Source: Nitrincola schmidtii
GTDB taxonomy: Bacteria; Pseudomonadota; Gammaproteobacteria; Pseudomonadales; Balneatricaceae
Reading direction: 5' to 3'
DNA: 64,000 nt
Assembly: GCF_008973715.1 (NCBI RefSeq)
Contig: NZ_WBOL01000001.1
Coordinates: 305,166 to 369,165, forward strand
The notes beneath the pieces are model-generated. The model was given only the letters and a program-made list of their open reading frames with translations. It searched no databases and had not been told where the DNA came from. The number at the start of each line of letters is the position of its first letter. Positions within the stretch are counted from its first letter, which is position 1. A program made the translations under genes and the position numbers. This document shows, one piece after another, positions 1 to 9,239 of the stretch.

Positions 1-111
1 ATGCGGTCATCACCTATCTCCCCAATATAAAACGTTATCGACTGGGCAAGACTAGCGAAAGATCGTATCATTAATCAAACGAATTATTTTAACCTATTAT
101 TAGCTGAGCTT

Positions 112-978
112 ATGATTGACTATCGCCTTCTGCAAGCCATGGCCGCCGTATTAGAACAAGGTGGCTTTGAACGAGCTGCCAACACCTTACATCTCACTCA
201 GTCTGCCGTGAGCCAACGCATTAAACAGTTGGAACAACAACTAGGGCAGCCCGTACTGATTAGAAGCATTCCACCAAAAGCCACATCGTTGGGTCAACGC
301 TTACACAACCATCTTCAACAAGTCAGGCAGCTAGAAGCGGGGCTTGAACTCTCTGCTAACCCGGATGATTTAATTGTTCGTATCACCGTGAACGCAGACT
401 CATTAGACACTTGGTTACCTGCTGCTCTTGTCTTACCTACTTATCCGTTGTTGCGATTTGAAGTCTCTGTGGAGGATCAAGCGGTGGGATTACGACGAAT
501 GAAGCAAGGGGAAGTGATGGCTTGCTTATGCGCCAGCGATGAAGTCGTCAATGGTGGCGGCGCTATTGCACTTGGCATCATGCGCTATAGAGCACTTGCT
601 AGCCCCGAGTTTATTGCTCGATTTGAACTCAACACGGCCGATCCCGTTAAACTGAGACAAGCACCTTGTTTGGTGTACAGTCGAGATGACCGACTTCAAC
701 ATCAATTTATGGCGGAAGTTGCCGGAACCGAACCTGTTTACACGCATCACCTTCCCTCTTCAGAGGGCTTTATTCGTGCTGCTTGTGCAGGGTTAGGCTA
801 TGGCATGATGCCCGAGTTACAGGTTAAAACGGAGCTTGAAAATGGATCATTGGTCGATTTAGTACCTGGATACAGTATGGATGTACCGCTTTACTGGCAC
901 TATTGGCAGATGGAAAGTCCAGTCATGGAAAAGCTTCGCCAATCAGTGCTTGCGGCTGCTCGGCAAGCACTGTATTGA
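112..978 (+). CDS. argP: ArgP-type LysR family transcriptional regulator
   Basis: LysR-type DNA-binding activator of 288 residues. The N-terminal winged helix-turn-helix (about residues 14-43) contains FERAANTLHLTQSAVSQRIK, and the following text (GQPVLIRS.PPK.T..GQ.L) closely matches the ArgP/IciA subfamily. The remainder, from about residue 85, is the usual substrate-binding domain. In E. coli, ArgP senses lysine and arginine and activates genes such as argO. The argO exporter is usually the divergent neighbour and would lie left of the window edge, so it cannot be checked. Family assignment is secure; the ArgP subfamily is likely from overall resemblance. Confidence 0.85.
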   Translation: MIDYRLLQAMAAVLEQGGFERAANTLHLTQSAVSQRIKQLEQQLGQPVLIRSIPPKATSLGQRLHNHLQQVRQLEAGLELSANPDDLIVRITVNADSLDTWLPAALVLPTYPLLRFEVSVEDQAVGLRRMKQGEVMACLCASDEVVNGGGAIALGIMRYRALASPEFIARFELNTADPVKLRQAPCLVYSRDDRLQHQFMAEVAGTEPVYTHHLPSSEGFIRAACAGLGYGMMPELQVKTELENGSLVDLVPGYSMDVPLYWHYWQMESPVMEKLRQSVLAAARQALY

Positions 979-1005
979 CGCTGAGTGGCTGAAAGTGTTG
1001 ATCTG

Positions 1006-1578
1006 CTAGATACGAGGATCCGTCGCACGAACGCTTTTGCGCGCTTGGTGACGCTCATGAAATGCCTGCAGTTCAGGGTAATCAGCAAAATCATTCAGTC
1101 GTCTAAACATGACCCAATCGATTAAACAGTAAAGACAAATGGCCGGAAAGTGCCAATACTCGAACACACCCAGTTTTAACTGATCCTCTAGTACCTGTAA
1201 CGTGGTTTGAATGCGTTCACGCTGCAGATTAAAAAACAATGTATCTTGCGTGGTATCGATGCCTGAACGAGACAAGAGAAGTAGCTCAATGAAAGAGTCA
1301 CTTGCTGCATTTATTATCGTAATGGCGTTCTCATCATCGATGGTAGTGACTTCTTTTTCGAGTTTATGATTCAGATAATTAAAAATCACTCTAGAATCAA
1401 ACACCGCTTGCCAATCATCCACTAGCATAGGAATTTTCAGTGCTGGATTGATACTTCTGAGTGTGGCTCGACCTTCTTCACTGTAGATGTCGATATTAAC
1501 AAACTCATGAGGCACATCTTCCAGCCAAACACGTAAACGACGCACATAAGGGGACGTAGTAGAACCATACAATTTCAT
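1006..1578 (-). CDS. Glutathione S-transferase family protein
   Basis: Cytosolic GST-like protein of 190 residues. The N-terminal thioredoxin-like domain begins MKLYGSTTSPYVRR, with a Ser-x-x-Pro-Tyr active-site loop, the cis-proline element KIPML near residue 53 and a D-S-R-V-I-F glutathione-contact segment. The C-terminal half is all-helical and contains the SDSFIELLLLSR region. An ATG nine bases further upstream (1587) is possible. The AAGGA ribosome site directly abuts that first ATG but lies 8 nt from the ATG at 1578, so the inner start is preferred. Substrate is unknown. The gene is convergent with argP. Confidence 0.83.
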   Translation of the reverse strand: MKLYGSTTSPYVRRLRVWLEDVPHEFVNIDIYSEEGRATLRSINPALKIPMLVDDWQAVFDSRVIFNYLNHKLEKEVTTIDDENAITIINAASDSFIELLLLSRSGIDTTQDTLFFNLQRERIQTTLQVLEDQLKLGVFEYWHFPAICLYCLIDWVMFRRLNDFADYPELQAFHERHQARKSVRATDPRI

Positions 1579-1770
1579 AGCAGGCATCCTTATTGTTATA
1601 CCTGAGATTATTCAGTTCAGCTTAGCCGTTAACTAGGTGAATTGACAAGAGATCTTAGTGGTTCTGTTTTCCGTAATCGTGATATTGTTATCAGGCTGGA
1701 AAAAATACAAATCAATCCTAATAAAACCAGCCTGAGTTCTATTCAAGTATTAACTATCGGAGCCGCCCCC

Positions 1771-2721
1771 ATGACACAGCGCCCACTGACTCAGTGGCTT
1801 TTACTTTTTTCTTTAGCCATGATCTGGGGGAGTTCCTTTGCACTTACCAGCATTGTCCTGCGTGAACTCAGTCCAGCCTCGGTGGTGTTCTTGCGCAACC
1901 TATTTGCCTGCTGTTTGCTCTTTCCTTTGGCGCTAGTGCTTCGTCGCTCATTGCCTAAAGGTACTCGTTTATGGTTGTTTATTTTAGCCATGGCACTGAT
2001 AGGTAACGCCCTTCCCTTTATGCTCATCAGTTGGGGACAACAAAGAATTGATAGTGCTCTAGCAGGTATTTTGATGGCTGTTATGCCATTGGTAACGATC
2101 ATCTTGGCGCACTTTTTTATACCGGATGAACCACTCAATCGACCAAAGCTGATAGGTTTTTTTATCGGATTTTTAGGTATTTTTGTGTTGATTGGCCCAA
2201 GCGCCTTGAGCGCATTTCAGCTCAGTGGTGAAGCCTTCTGGGCTCAGCTTGCCGTACTGTTAGCAGCGATATGCTATGGCATGAATGGCATCATTACACG
2301 ACGTAAACCCAAAAGTGACTCATGGAGCACAGCAGCCTCAGTACTGATGATCTCCGCGGTGATGCTATGGCCACTGGCTGCGTTCACATCCGGTTTTAGT
2401 CATCAGTTAGAGCTTCAAGGCTTACCTGGTTTTACTAACTTAACTGACTTTTCACAGAAAACCTGGATCGCCATTACCCTATTAGGCTTTATCTGTACGG
2501 GTATCGGTACGGTGATTTATATGACTTTAATTCACTCCGCTGGCCCTAGTTTCGTCTCGTTAATTAACTACTTGATTCCTATTTGGGCCATGATACTGGG
2601 GGTCACTTTTATGAATGAAGTCTTGTCTTGGAGTCACTGGCTAGCACTCGCCCTGATTCTAAGCGGAATTGGAATCTCCCAAGGACGCAGTTTCAGATCT
2701 GTAGTCAAACAAGATCCATGA
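1771..2721 (+). CDS. DMT superfamily transporter with two EamA domains
   Basis: Inner-membrane drug/metabolite transporter of 316 residues with about ten hydrophobic helices arranged as two EamA repeats. The first repeat starts WGSSFALTSIVLREL.P..VVFLR; the second begins around residue 150. The open frame extends further upstream, but the start at 1771 is preceded by GGAG with 8 nt spacing and gives the canonical short cytosolic N-terminus (MTQRPLTQW). Substrate cannot be predicted; family members export metabolites or amino acids. It runs convergently into the exonuclease gene, with only 9 nt between the stop codons and no obvious terminator. Confidence 0.85.
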   Translation: MTQRPLTQWLLLFSLAMIWGSSFALTSIVLRELSPASVVFLRNLFACCLLFPLALVLRRSLPKGTRLWLFILAMALIGNALPFMLISWGQQRIDSALAGILMAVMPLVTIILAHFFIPDEPLNRPKLIGFFIGFLGIFVLIGPSALSAFQLSGEAFWAQLAVLLAAICYGMNGIITRRKPKSDSWSTAASVLMISAVMLWPLAAFTSGFSHQLELQGLPGFTNLTDFSQKTWIAITLLGFICTGIGTVIYMTLIHSAGPSFVSLINYLIPIWAMILGVTFMNEVLSWSHWLALALILSGIGISQGRSFRSVVKQDP

Positions 2722-2730
2722 AGTGGTTGA

Positions 2731-3462
2731 TTATTTCCATAGCTCACGAATAGGCGTGTCTTCAGAAAATCGGTGACTTACTTGCGCTAAAAAAAGCTCA
2801 GCGGTTGCCAAGGCGTCTGTGAGTGCGTGATGTTGTCGATAATAGGGTAGATGGTAACGTTCGCGACTGTCTACCAATCTGATCGAAGGTAACGTGTGAC
2901 CCCGAAAGCGCTGCCAAAGTGTTAAGGGCTTGGCGCGATGAAGTCTCGCTTCCAACTCCATGGTATCAACAACGGGGAAAACAATACCTTCGTTAATACG
3001 TTTCTCTAGTGCAGCATTTAAAAAAGGCCGTTCGATTCCACGGTGATGAACCACAACAATTCGACCTTCGAGTGCCTTGAGTAAATATTCAACGATCCGC
3101 ATCATATCAGGCGCACTTTTAATGTCTGAGTGGGTAATACCGTGCACCACCACAGAGTCTTTATCTAAGGTTGTTCTTGGGCGAACGATCCAGTGTTTAG
3201 CGCCTTTGCAGTGAATTCGCTGAAGATCGAAAGGCACTAAACCGATGCTGACGATACCATCACGCTTAGGATCAAAACCGGTAGTTTCAAAATCTACGGC
3301 AACAAATGGAATAGCCTTGATGGGGGTATCTGGAGCAAACGTACCGGCTTTATAAAAAGACGTTAAACGATCATCTTTTACAGATGCTAGGCGCTGCTGA
3401 TAAAGCTGAAGCCAATCAATCTGTTGGATATCCGTCTTAATTTTTTCAGTGCTTAAGTACAT
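2731..3462 (-). CDS. DEDDh 3'-5' exonuclease, DnaQ-like
   Basis: Exonuclease of the DNA polymerase III epsilon-like family, 243 residues. ExoI is VAVDFETTGFDP (Asp and Glu metal ligands), ExoII lies around VHGITHSDI and the following region, and ExoIII contains HHALTDALAT with the catalytic His five residues before Asp. A roughly 50-residue N-terminal extension precedes the nuclease fold. The gene is 5 nt downstream of the cNMP/CBS/DUF294 gene on the same strand. That pairing is recurrent in Gammaproteobacteria and suggests a shared, uncharacterised role, probably in nucleotide or RNA/DNA turnover. It is too short and too divergent to be the replicative epsilon subunit itself. Confidence 0.85.
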   Translation of the reverse strand: MYLSTEKIKTDIQQIDWLQLYQQRLASVKDDRLTSFYKAGTFAPDTPIKAIPFVAVDFETTGFDPKRDGIVSIGLVPFDLQRIHCKGAKHWIVRPRTTLDKDSVVVHGITHSDIKSAPDMMRIVEYLLKALEGRIVVVHHRGIERPFLNAALEKRINEGIVFPVVDTMELEARLHRAKPLTLWQRFRGHTLPSIRLVDSRERYHLPYYRQHHALTDALATAELFLAQVSHRFSEDTPIRELWK

Positions 3463-3467
3463 AGTAT

Positions 3468-5336
3468 TTATCGCGCACCTTGATAACGGAATTTCATGAA
3501 TTTTTGTGCATTACTGAGTATCTGGAAAGCATCTTTGAGATTCTTGCGTTCAAACTCGGATAAGTTTTCCGGTGCTATGCTGTTATCGGGTGTTTCCCCT
3601 CTTTCTAACGCTAAGGCTTGGTGACGAATTCTAACCATAGAGATCAACTCTAACGCATCACGTAAGTCCTGCCCTCGCCCCCTAGGCAATATATCCGCTT
3701 CGATAATCTCATCTAAACGCAAGAAAGAATTACGTGCTTTGGAACCAATCGCCAAGGCATGAACCCTAGCTAAATCAGCTAAAGGGGCGGTACCTCGACG
3801 TTTCATATTGATAGTATTGTTTTGGCGGCCATCCTGTTCCATGACAAAATCTTTGAAGAAGCCCAGCGGCGGCGTTCTGTTTAGTGCATTTCTCGACATC
3901 GCAGCAAGAAAACGTTTTCCCTGTCTTGCTTTACGGACAATATGGTCATTCAAGTGATCCGCCCACTCGGTTTTGCCCCACACACCTTCTAGATCAAAGA
4001 AAATGGAGCTATGCAGCAGGCCTTCCAATGATGGGTTATCAATCCATTCGGTAAAATACTGCTGCCAAACACGCTTAGGCTGACGCCACTGTGTATTGGT
4101 CGCCATAATATTGCCTGTACAGTAGGTATAACCGCAGGCATCTAAACCATCGCTAACAAATTTAGCCAAGGCAGCGAAATAGTCATCGTGAAGCTTAGGG
4201 TCAAATGAATCATCCAAAATCATGGCGTTGTCTTGATCGGTAACGATCAACATTTCATCTCTCGCCATCGAACCTAATGCCAAGAAACAATAGGGTATCG
4301 GCGGAGGACCCAACGCCTCTTCACCTAGCTCTAATAAACGCTGCTTAAAACTGCGACCTATGACCGCCATAGAGCTACCAATCATGCGCGAATTCGCATC
4401 TTCATTGACCATACGAATAAAGCTGGCACGCACATCAGAGACGAGGGCTTTTAGATCGTCGACTGAGTGCTGACGGAAGATATTACTAACAACAAACAAA
4501 CTGTTTTGTGACTCGTAGCGAATGATGTCAGAGATCGCAATAACACCTACTGGACGATCTTTTTGCAATACTGGCAAATGGTGCAAATTATGGCGAAGCA
4601 TGGCGAGCATGGCTTCAAAAACAAATTGGCTGGCGTCAATGGTAATCAACTCTTCCGTCATGATTTCGCCCACAGGCGTGCTATAGGGTAAACCTTCAGC
4701 AACCACGCGAGTACGTAGATCACGATCGGTAATAATACCTGCAACACTATTGGCTTTTGGATGATCAGGAGGATTCATGATCAATAAAGAAGAGATGGAT
4801 GACTCTGTCATCAGAAGCGCAGCTTCATGAACACTGGCGCTACTGATTATTGAGACAGGTTCACGTGTGATCAAGGAGGTGACTTTGGAAGTCATTAGCT
4901 CATTGGCATCTTCTCGACGCGCCACAGCTTGGCGTAATCGTGTTCTGTCTTCAATTTCAACAGCATCGGCAAACTGCTCGAACTCATCGAAGAGTTTATT
5001 AAACACAGCCACCGGAAGAAAATAGATTAAGGTATCTTCAATCGCTTTTGCAGGAAATCGAATTTTTCCATCGCGGAGTAAGCCAAACTCGCCAAAAAAA
5101 CCACCTTCAGAAAGCTTGTTATAAAGCTCGCCATTGCGACGGTAAATATCGACGGCACCCGATCTTATTACATGCAGAGCATCTACTTGTTGGCCAAGTT
5201 CCAAAATCTGAGTGTCTGCTTTGAAATAGCCCACTTCAATCTCGGTAACAACCCAACCTAAGGTCTCCTCTGGTAGGCCATTAAAAGGAGGAAAACGTCT
5301 GAGAAAATCCAGCACTTCTATTGGCTCAATCTGCAT
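3468..5336 (-). CDS. cNMP-binding / CBS-pair / DUF294 nucleotidyltransferase-like protein
   Basis: Multidomain cytosolic protein of 622 residues. Residues about 10-130 form a cyclic-nucleotide-binding-like domain (GGFFGEFGLLRDG). About 150-280 carry two CBS motifs (ITDRDLRTRVV and PVGVIAISDIIRYES). About 320-440 form a DUF294 putative nucleotidyltransferase domain with LGSMARDEM and the Asp-x-Asp-like TDQDNAM. The last 150 residues are the DUF294 C-terminal domain. The arrangement suggests a nucleotide-sensing enzyme, perhaps acting on RNA or protein, but no substrate is established. It forms a two-gene unit with the downstream exonuclease. Confidence 0.85.
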   Translation of the reverse strand: MQIEPIEVLDFLRRFPPFNGLPEETLGWVVTEIEVGYFKADTQILELGQQVDALHVIRSGAVDIYRRNGELYNKLSEGGFFGEFGLLRDGKIRFPAKAIEDTLIYFLPVAVFNKLFDEFEQFADAVEIEDRTRLRQAVARREDANELMTSKVTSLITREPVSIISSASVHEAALLMTESSISSLLIMNPPDHPKANSVAGIITDRDLRTRVVAEGLPYSTPVGEIMTEELITIDASQFVFEAMLAMLRHNLHHLPVLQKDRPVGVIAISDIIRYESQNSLFVVSNIFRQHSVDDLKALVSDVRASFIRMVNEDANSRMIGSSMAVIGRSFKQRLLELGEEALGPPPIPYCFLALGSMARDEMLIVTDQDNAMILDDSFDPKLHDDYFAALAKFVSDGLDACGYTYCTGNIMATNTQWRQPKRVWQQYFTEWIDNPSLEGLLHSSIFFDLEGVWGKTEWADHLNDHIVRKARQGKRFLAAMSRNALNRTPPLGFFKDFVMEQDGRQNNTINMKRRGTAPLADLARVHALAIGSKARNSFLRLDEIIEADILPRGRGQDLRDALELISMVRIRHQALALERGETPDNSIAPENLSEFERKNLKDAFQILSNAQKFMKFRYQGAR

Positions 5337-5360
5337 AAAGCCTCAACGATATGATTAATG

Positions 5361-5397
5361 AAAGCTCGCCACAGCCGAAACGTCTCTGGCGAGCTTT
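5361..5397 (-). terminator. Inverted repeat after BCCT gene, likely transcription terminator
   Basis: Eleven-base perfect arms AAAGCTCGCCA (5361-5371) and TGGCGAGCTTT (5387-5397) enclose a 15-nt loop just after the stop of the minus-strand BCCT gene. Only a weak T-run follows on the minus strand (TTTCATTAAT). Confidence 0.65.
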
Positions 5398-5409
5398 GCG
5401 GGTTAAATA

Positions 5410-7041
5410 TCAACCTCGTGGTTCAGACGCCAGTCCTTTGAACAAGGCTACGCAAGCAACCAAGAGTACAATCGTAAATGGAAAGCCTGTACTCACAGCC
5501 ATGGCTTGCAAGGCAACAAGACCACCGCCTAGTAACAAAGCCACCGCTATTAAGCCTTCAAAGGTACACCAGAATACGCGTTGTGGTGTGGGCGCATTGA
5601 CCTTACCACCCGCAGCAATGGTATCGATAACCAATGAACCTGAGTCAGAAGAGGTGACAAAGAAGATTACCACTAAGATGATTGCGATGAAGGACGTAAT
5701 CTGTGCCAGTGGCAATACATCCAGCATGCTAAACAATTGCAGCGGAAGTGCAGCATCCGCGGCGCCAGAGTAGCCACCCACATATTGACTGATCGCTGTG
5801 CCACCAAATACAGTCATCCAAAGCACACAGGCCGCCGAGGGTATCAATAGCACAGAGATCATAAACTCACGCACGGTGCGTCCTCGTGACACACGCGCAA
5901 TAAACATACCGACAAATGGCGACCAAGAGATCCACCACGCCCAGTAGAAAGCAGTCCAGCCAGAAGCAAAGTTACTGTCTTCGCGGCCTATCGGATTAGC
6001 AAGTGCAGGTAAGTGTTGAAAATAAGCAGCTAGATTGGCAAAGAAGCCCGTCAATATCGCTAACGTAGGACCAACCAGGATCACAAACAGCATGAGCAAA
6101 ACAGCCAGCGTCATATTAATCTGAGACAATCGCTTAACACCGGCCTCTAAACCTGCAACCACCGACACTAATGCGATCAAGGTAATACCGAAGATCAATA
6201 GCACCTGCATGGTCGTGCCTTCAGGCAATCCAAATAGATAATTTAAGCCTGCCGCTGCTTGAGAAGCACCAAAACCTAATGACGTCGCCAAGCCAAACAG
6301 TGTCGCAAACACCGCTAAGATATCAATAATATGACCAGGCCAGCCCCATACTCGCTCACCCAATAGTGGGTAGAAGACTGAGCGAACCGTTAATGGCAAA
6401 CCTTTATTGAAGGAAAACAAGGCTAACGCCAACGCCAAAACAGCATAGATAGCCCAAGGATGAAGTGCCCAGTGATAAATGGTCGCAGCCATGGCCAAAC
6501 GTTCAGCCGCTTGTGGATCACCTGCCGCACCACCTAACGGCGCCCAGTCTGTTCTAGCGCCCGCTTCACCAGCAACACCGCCCATTGAGGATGCGAAATG
6601 AGACAGCGGTTCAGATACACCAAAGAACATCAATCCGATACCCATACCTGCGGCAAACAGCATTGAAAACCAGCCAAGGTAGGAAAAGTCAGGTGTCGCT
6701 TCAGTACCACCTAGGCGGACTTTGCCCAATGGAGAGACAATCAAAAATAAACAGATGAGTACAAAAATATTACCCGCACTGATAAAAAACCAGTCTAAGT
6801 TACCGGTTAACCAGTTTCGTAGATTATTAAACAGTGGTTCAAGATGGGCCTGAAAGGCTAAGGTAAGAATAACAAAAGCAACTACCGTAAGACCGGATAT
6901 TAAAAAGACTCTGTTGTGTATATCAAGGCCAAAAGGGCCTATTTGTAATTCAATATTATCCTGTCCAATTTGGTAATCCGTATCTATGGGATTGACCTCA
7001 CCGTCAGGCACCATTGGGTCTTTCGAGTCATGCTCACTCAT
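5410..7041 (-). CDS. BCCT family transporter (paralogue 1)
   Basis: Betaine/carnitine/choline-type secondary transporter of 543 residues with about twelve transmembrane helices. Visible family landmarks are the glycine-rich stretch GMGIGLMFFGVSEPL, typical of sodium-coupled members, and the tryptophan-rich helix FYWAWWISWSPFVGMFIARV followed by SRGRTVREF. Both termini are short and there is no long regulatory tail, so osmotic sensing of the BetP kind is not evident. The neighbouring gene upstream encodes a close paralogue with the same start text (KDPMVPDGEVN). The substrate, probably a betaine-type osmolyte or related quaternary amine, is inferred from family only. Confidence 0.88.
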   Translation of the reverse strand: MSEHDSKDPMVPDGEVNPIDTDYQIGQDNIELQIGPFGLDIHNRVFLISGLTVVAFVILTLAFQAHLEPLFNNLRNWLTGNLDWFFISAGNIFVLICLFLIVSPLGKVRLGGTEATPDFSYLGWFSMLFAAGMGIGLMFFGVSEPLSHFASSMGGVAGEAGARTDWAPLGGAAGDPQAAERLAMAATIYHWALHPWAIYAVLALALALFSFNKGLPLTVRSVFYPLLGERVWGWPGHIIDILAVFATLFGLATSLGFGASQAAAGLNYLFGLPEGTTMQVLLIFGITLIALVSVVAGLEAGVKRLSQINMTLAVLLMLFVILVGPTLAILTGFFANLAAYFQHLPALANPIGREDSNFASGWTAFYWAWWISWSPFVGMFIARVSRGRTVREFMISVLLIPSAACVLWMTVFGGTAISQYVGGYSGAADAALPLQLFSMLDVLPLAQITSFIAIILVVIFFVTSSDSGSLVIDTIAAGGKVNAPTPQRVFWCTFEGLIAVALLLGGGLVALQAMAVSTGFPFTIVLLVACVALFKGLASEPRG

Positions 7042-7179
7042 AGTGAAAGAAACCTCGCTTGCTAGTTTTTGTTTAATATTTCCATCGGCAATGTCTCACA
7101 AGAAAGCGCACTACATCAGAATAACTTATGATTAATGCATTATTCATAAGGAAATACTATTCAGTCTTTTATGGTAACA

Positions 7180-7216
7180 CCCAGTTTTAGCCTTGTACAA
7201 TTCAGCTAAAACTGGG
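7180..7216 (-). terminator. Perfect 12-bp stem between the two BCCT genes
   Basis: CCCAGTTTTAGC (7180-7191) and GCTAAAACTGGG (7205-7216) form a perfect stem with a 13-nt loop, 16 nt beyond the stop of the second minus-strand BCCT gene. It probably terminates that transcript and separates expression of the two paralogues. Confidence 0.7.
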
Positions 7217-7231
7217 AAGACCAACAAAAAG

Positions 7232-8863
7232 CTAACTTCGCGGCTCTGAAGCAAGCCCTTTCAATACCGCAACGCAAGCCACTAAAAGAACAATGGTGAA
7301 TGGAAAACCTGTCGAAACCGCCATTGCTTGAAGCGCTGCAAGACCTCCACCTAGTAACAATACAATGGCGATGACACCCTCAAAAGTACACCAAAAAACA
7401 CGTTGGGGTGTCGGTGCATTGACTTTCCCACCCGCTGCAATCGTATCGATGACCAACGAACCAGAATCTGAAGAAGTGATAAAAAATACTACAACCAAGA
7501 TAATGGCGATAAAGGAGGTAATCTGGACCAAGGGTAAGGCTTCAAGAGATAAAAACAGCTGCAAAGGTAAAGCAGCATCGGCAGCTGCACTGTACCCCGA
7601 AACAAACTGGCTGATCGCTGTACTACCAAACACGGTCATCCACAGCACACAGGCAGCAGAAGGTATCAGTAATACAGAGATCATAAACTCTCGTACAGTG
7701 CGTCCACGAGAAACACGCGCTATAAACATACCGACAAAGGGTGACCAGGAGATCCACCAGGCCCAATAGAAAGCAGTCCATCCTGAGGCGAAATTACTAT
7801 CTTCTCGTGCTATTGGGTTAGATAAAGCCGGTAAATTTTGAAAATACGCAGCTAAGTTTGAAAAGAAACCCGTAAATATAGCGAGTGTTGGGCCCACAAG
7901 AATAACGAACAGCATGAGCATGACTGCCATGACCATATTGACTTGTGAAAGACGTTTAACACCCGCTTCTAACCCTGCAATAACTGATATCAATGCAATA
8001 ATGGTAATTGCAAAGATCAGCACCACTTGTGTGGTTACCCCACCTGGAATATCAAATAAATACTCTAAACCCGCCGCTGCTTGTGAAGCACCGTAGCCTA
8101 GAGAAGTTGCCAAGCCAAAAAGGGTTGCAAACACAGCCAAGATATCAATAAAGTGACCTGGCCAACCCCATACCCGCTCACCTAATAACGGATAAAATAC
8201 CGAACGCATCGTCAGTGGCAATCCTTTGTTAAAGGAGAATAATGCCAAACTTAACGCAATAACCGCATAGATTGCCCAAGGGTGTAATCCCCAGTGAAAT
8301 ATTGTCGCAGCCATCGCCAGGCGCTCTGCGGCCAACGGATCACCTGCTGCGGCTCCTAAGGGAGCCCAATCGGTTCGTGCTCCTACTTCACCAGCAACGC
8401 CACCCAATGATGATGAGAAATGAGACAAAGGTTCAGATACGGCAAAAAACATCAGCCCGATACCCATTCCTGCCGCAAACAACATGGAAAACCAACTTAG
8501 ATAGGAAAAGTCTGGTTTGGCTTCAGTCCCTCCTAAACGAACTTTACCCAAGGGTGAAACAATCAAAAATAGGCAAAGTAATACGAAAATATTAGCTGCA
8601 CTGATAAAAAACCAACCTAGGTTGCCCGTTAACCAGTTTCTAATCTGAGTAAACAATGGCTCTACTTGAGACTGAAACACCACAGTCAAGATAACAAACG
8701 CAACCACTGAAATAGCAGAAATCAGGAAAACACGGTTATGGATATCTAAGCCAAATGGCCCAATTTTTAATTCAATGTTGTCTTGTCCAATTTGGTAGTC
8801 TGTATCGATAGCATTGACCTCACCATCAGGCACCATTGGATCTTTAGCGTCATGTACACCCAT
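7232..8863 (-). CDS. BCCT family transporter (paralogue 2)
   Basis: Second BCCT carrier, 543 residues from the preferred start. It shares nearly every motif with its neighbour: MGIGLMFFAVSEPL, WISWSPFVGMFIARV and the C-terminal KGLASEP. The paralogues differ mainly in loops and in conservative helix changes. The reading frame extends upstream to a TTG at 8884, but the ATG at 8863 aligns with the paralogue's start (MGVHDAKDPM against MSEHDSKDPM) and has GGAG about 11 nt upstream. Each copy has its own upstream region and its own terminator, so they are likely regulated separately. Substrate unresolved. Confidence 0.88.
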   Translation of the reverse strand: MGVHDAKDPMVPDGEVNAIDTDYQIGQDNIELKIGPFGLDIHNRVFLISAISVVAFVILTVVFQSQVEPLFTQIRNWLTGNLGWFFISAANIFVLLCLFLIVSPLGKVRLGGTEAKPDFSYLSWFSMLFAAGMGIGLMFFAVSEPLSHFSSSLGGVAGEVGARTDWAPLGAAAGDPLAAERLAMAATIFHWGLHPWAIYAVIALSLALFSFNKGLPLTMRSVFYPLLGERVWGWPGHFIDILAVFATLFGLATSLGYGASQAAAGLEYLFDIPGGVTTQVVLIFAITIIALISVIAGLEAGVKRLSQVNMVMAVMLMLFVILVGPTLAIFTGFFSNLAAYFQNLPALSNPIAREDSNFASGWTAFYWAWWISWSPFVGMFIARVSRGRTVREFMISVLLIPSAACVLWMTVFGSTAISQFVSGYSAAADAALPLQLFLSLEALPLVQITSFIAIILVVVFFITSSDSGSLVIDTIAAGGKVNAPTPQRVFWCTFEGVIAIVLLLGGGLAALQAMAVSTGFPFTIVLLVACVAVLKGLASEPRS

Positions 8864-9239
8864 AATGACAGATACTCCGTTCAATTATGTTGATTGAATA
8901 TCGCTCTCTGAAATCTTTCTACTGATACCTCAGCAAAGCGTCATAGAGACCGGCAATACAATGCGCTCCTAATATCCACTCATGTTATTTTTCTCAGCAA
9001 TATCAGCAGAGCACTGATGATTTTTACACTAACAACTCAACCATTTTTCTGCGCCACAACTGCGCCCTACACGTGCTTATTCACGACAAATACAATTACT
9101 TAATAAATAAACGTGTCATTTCGATAAGTCTTTACGGAACTTTCTACTTATGTAGAATGTCAGTGAGTATTCATACAATAAGAGTGGCCTGCTACTAGCA
9201 CGGGCACGTTAAACGACCGGAAATTGAACAGGATAAACC
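8864..9239. promoter_or_regulatory. Divergent promoter region between BCCT gene and mrp operon
   Basis: About 375 bp without a gene, separating the minus-strand BCCT gene from mrpA. A plausible sigma-70 promoter for mrp is TTTACG (9131-9136), 16 nt, TAGAAT (9153-9158). AGGA lies 8 nt before the mrpA ATG. No clear operator palindrome was found. The promoter call is a consensus match only. Confidence 0.4.

Noticed and set aside
1642..1770. 43-residue N-terminal extension of the EamA transporter
   Set aside because: Non-family sequence before the first helix; the ATG at 1771 has a proper GGAG site.
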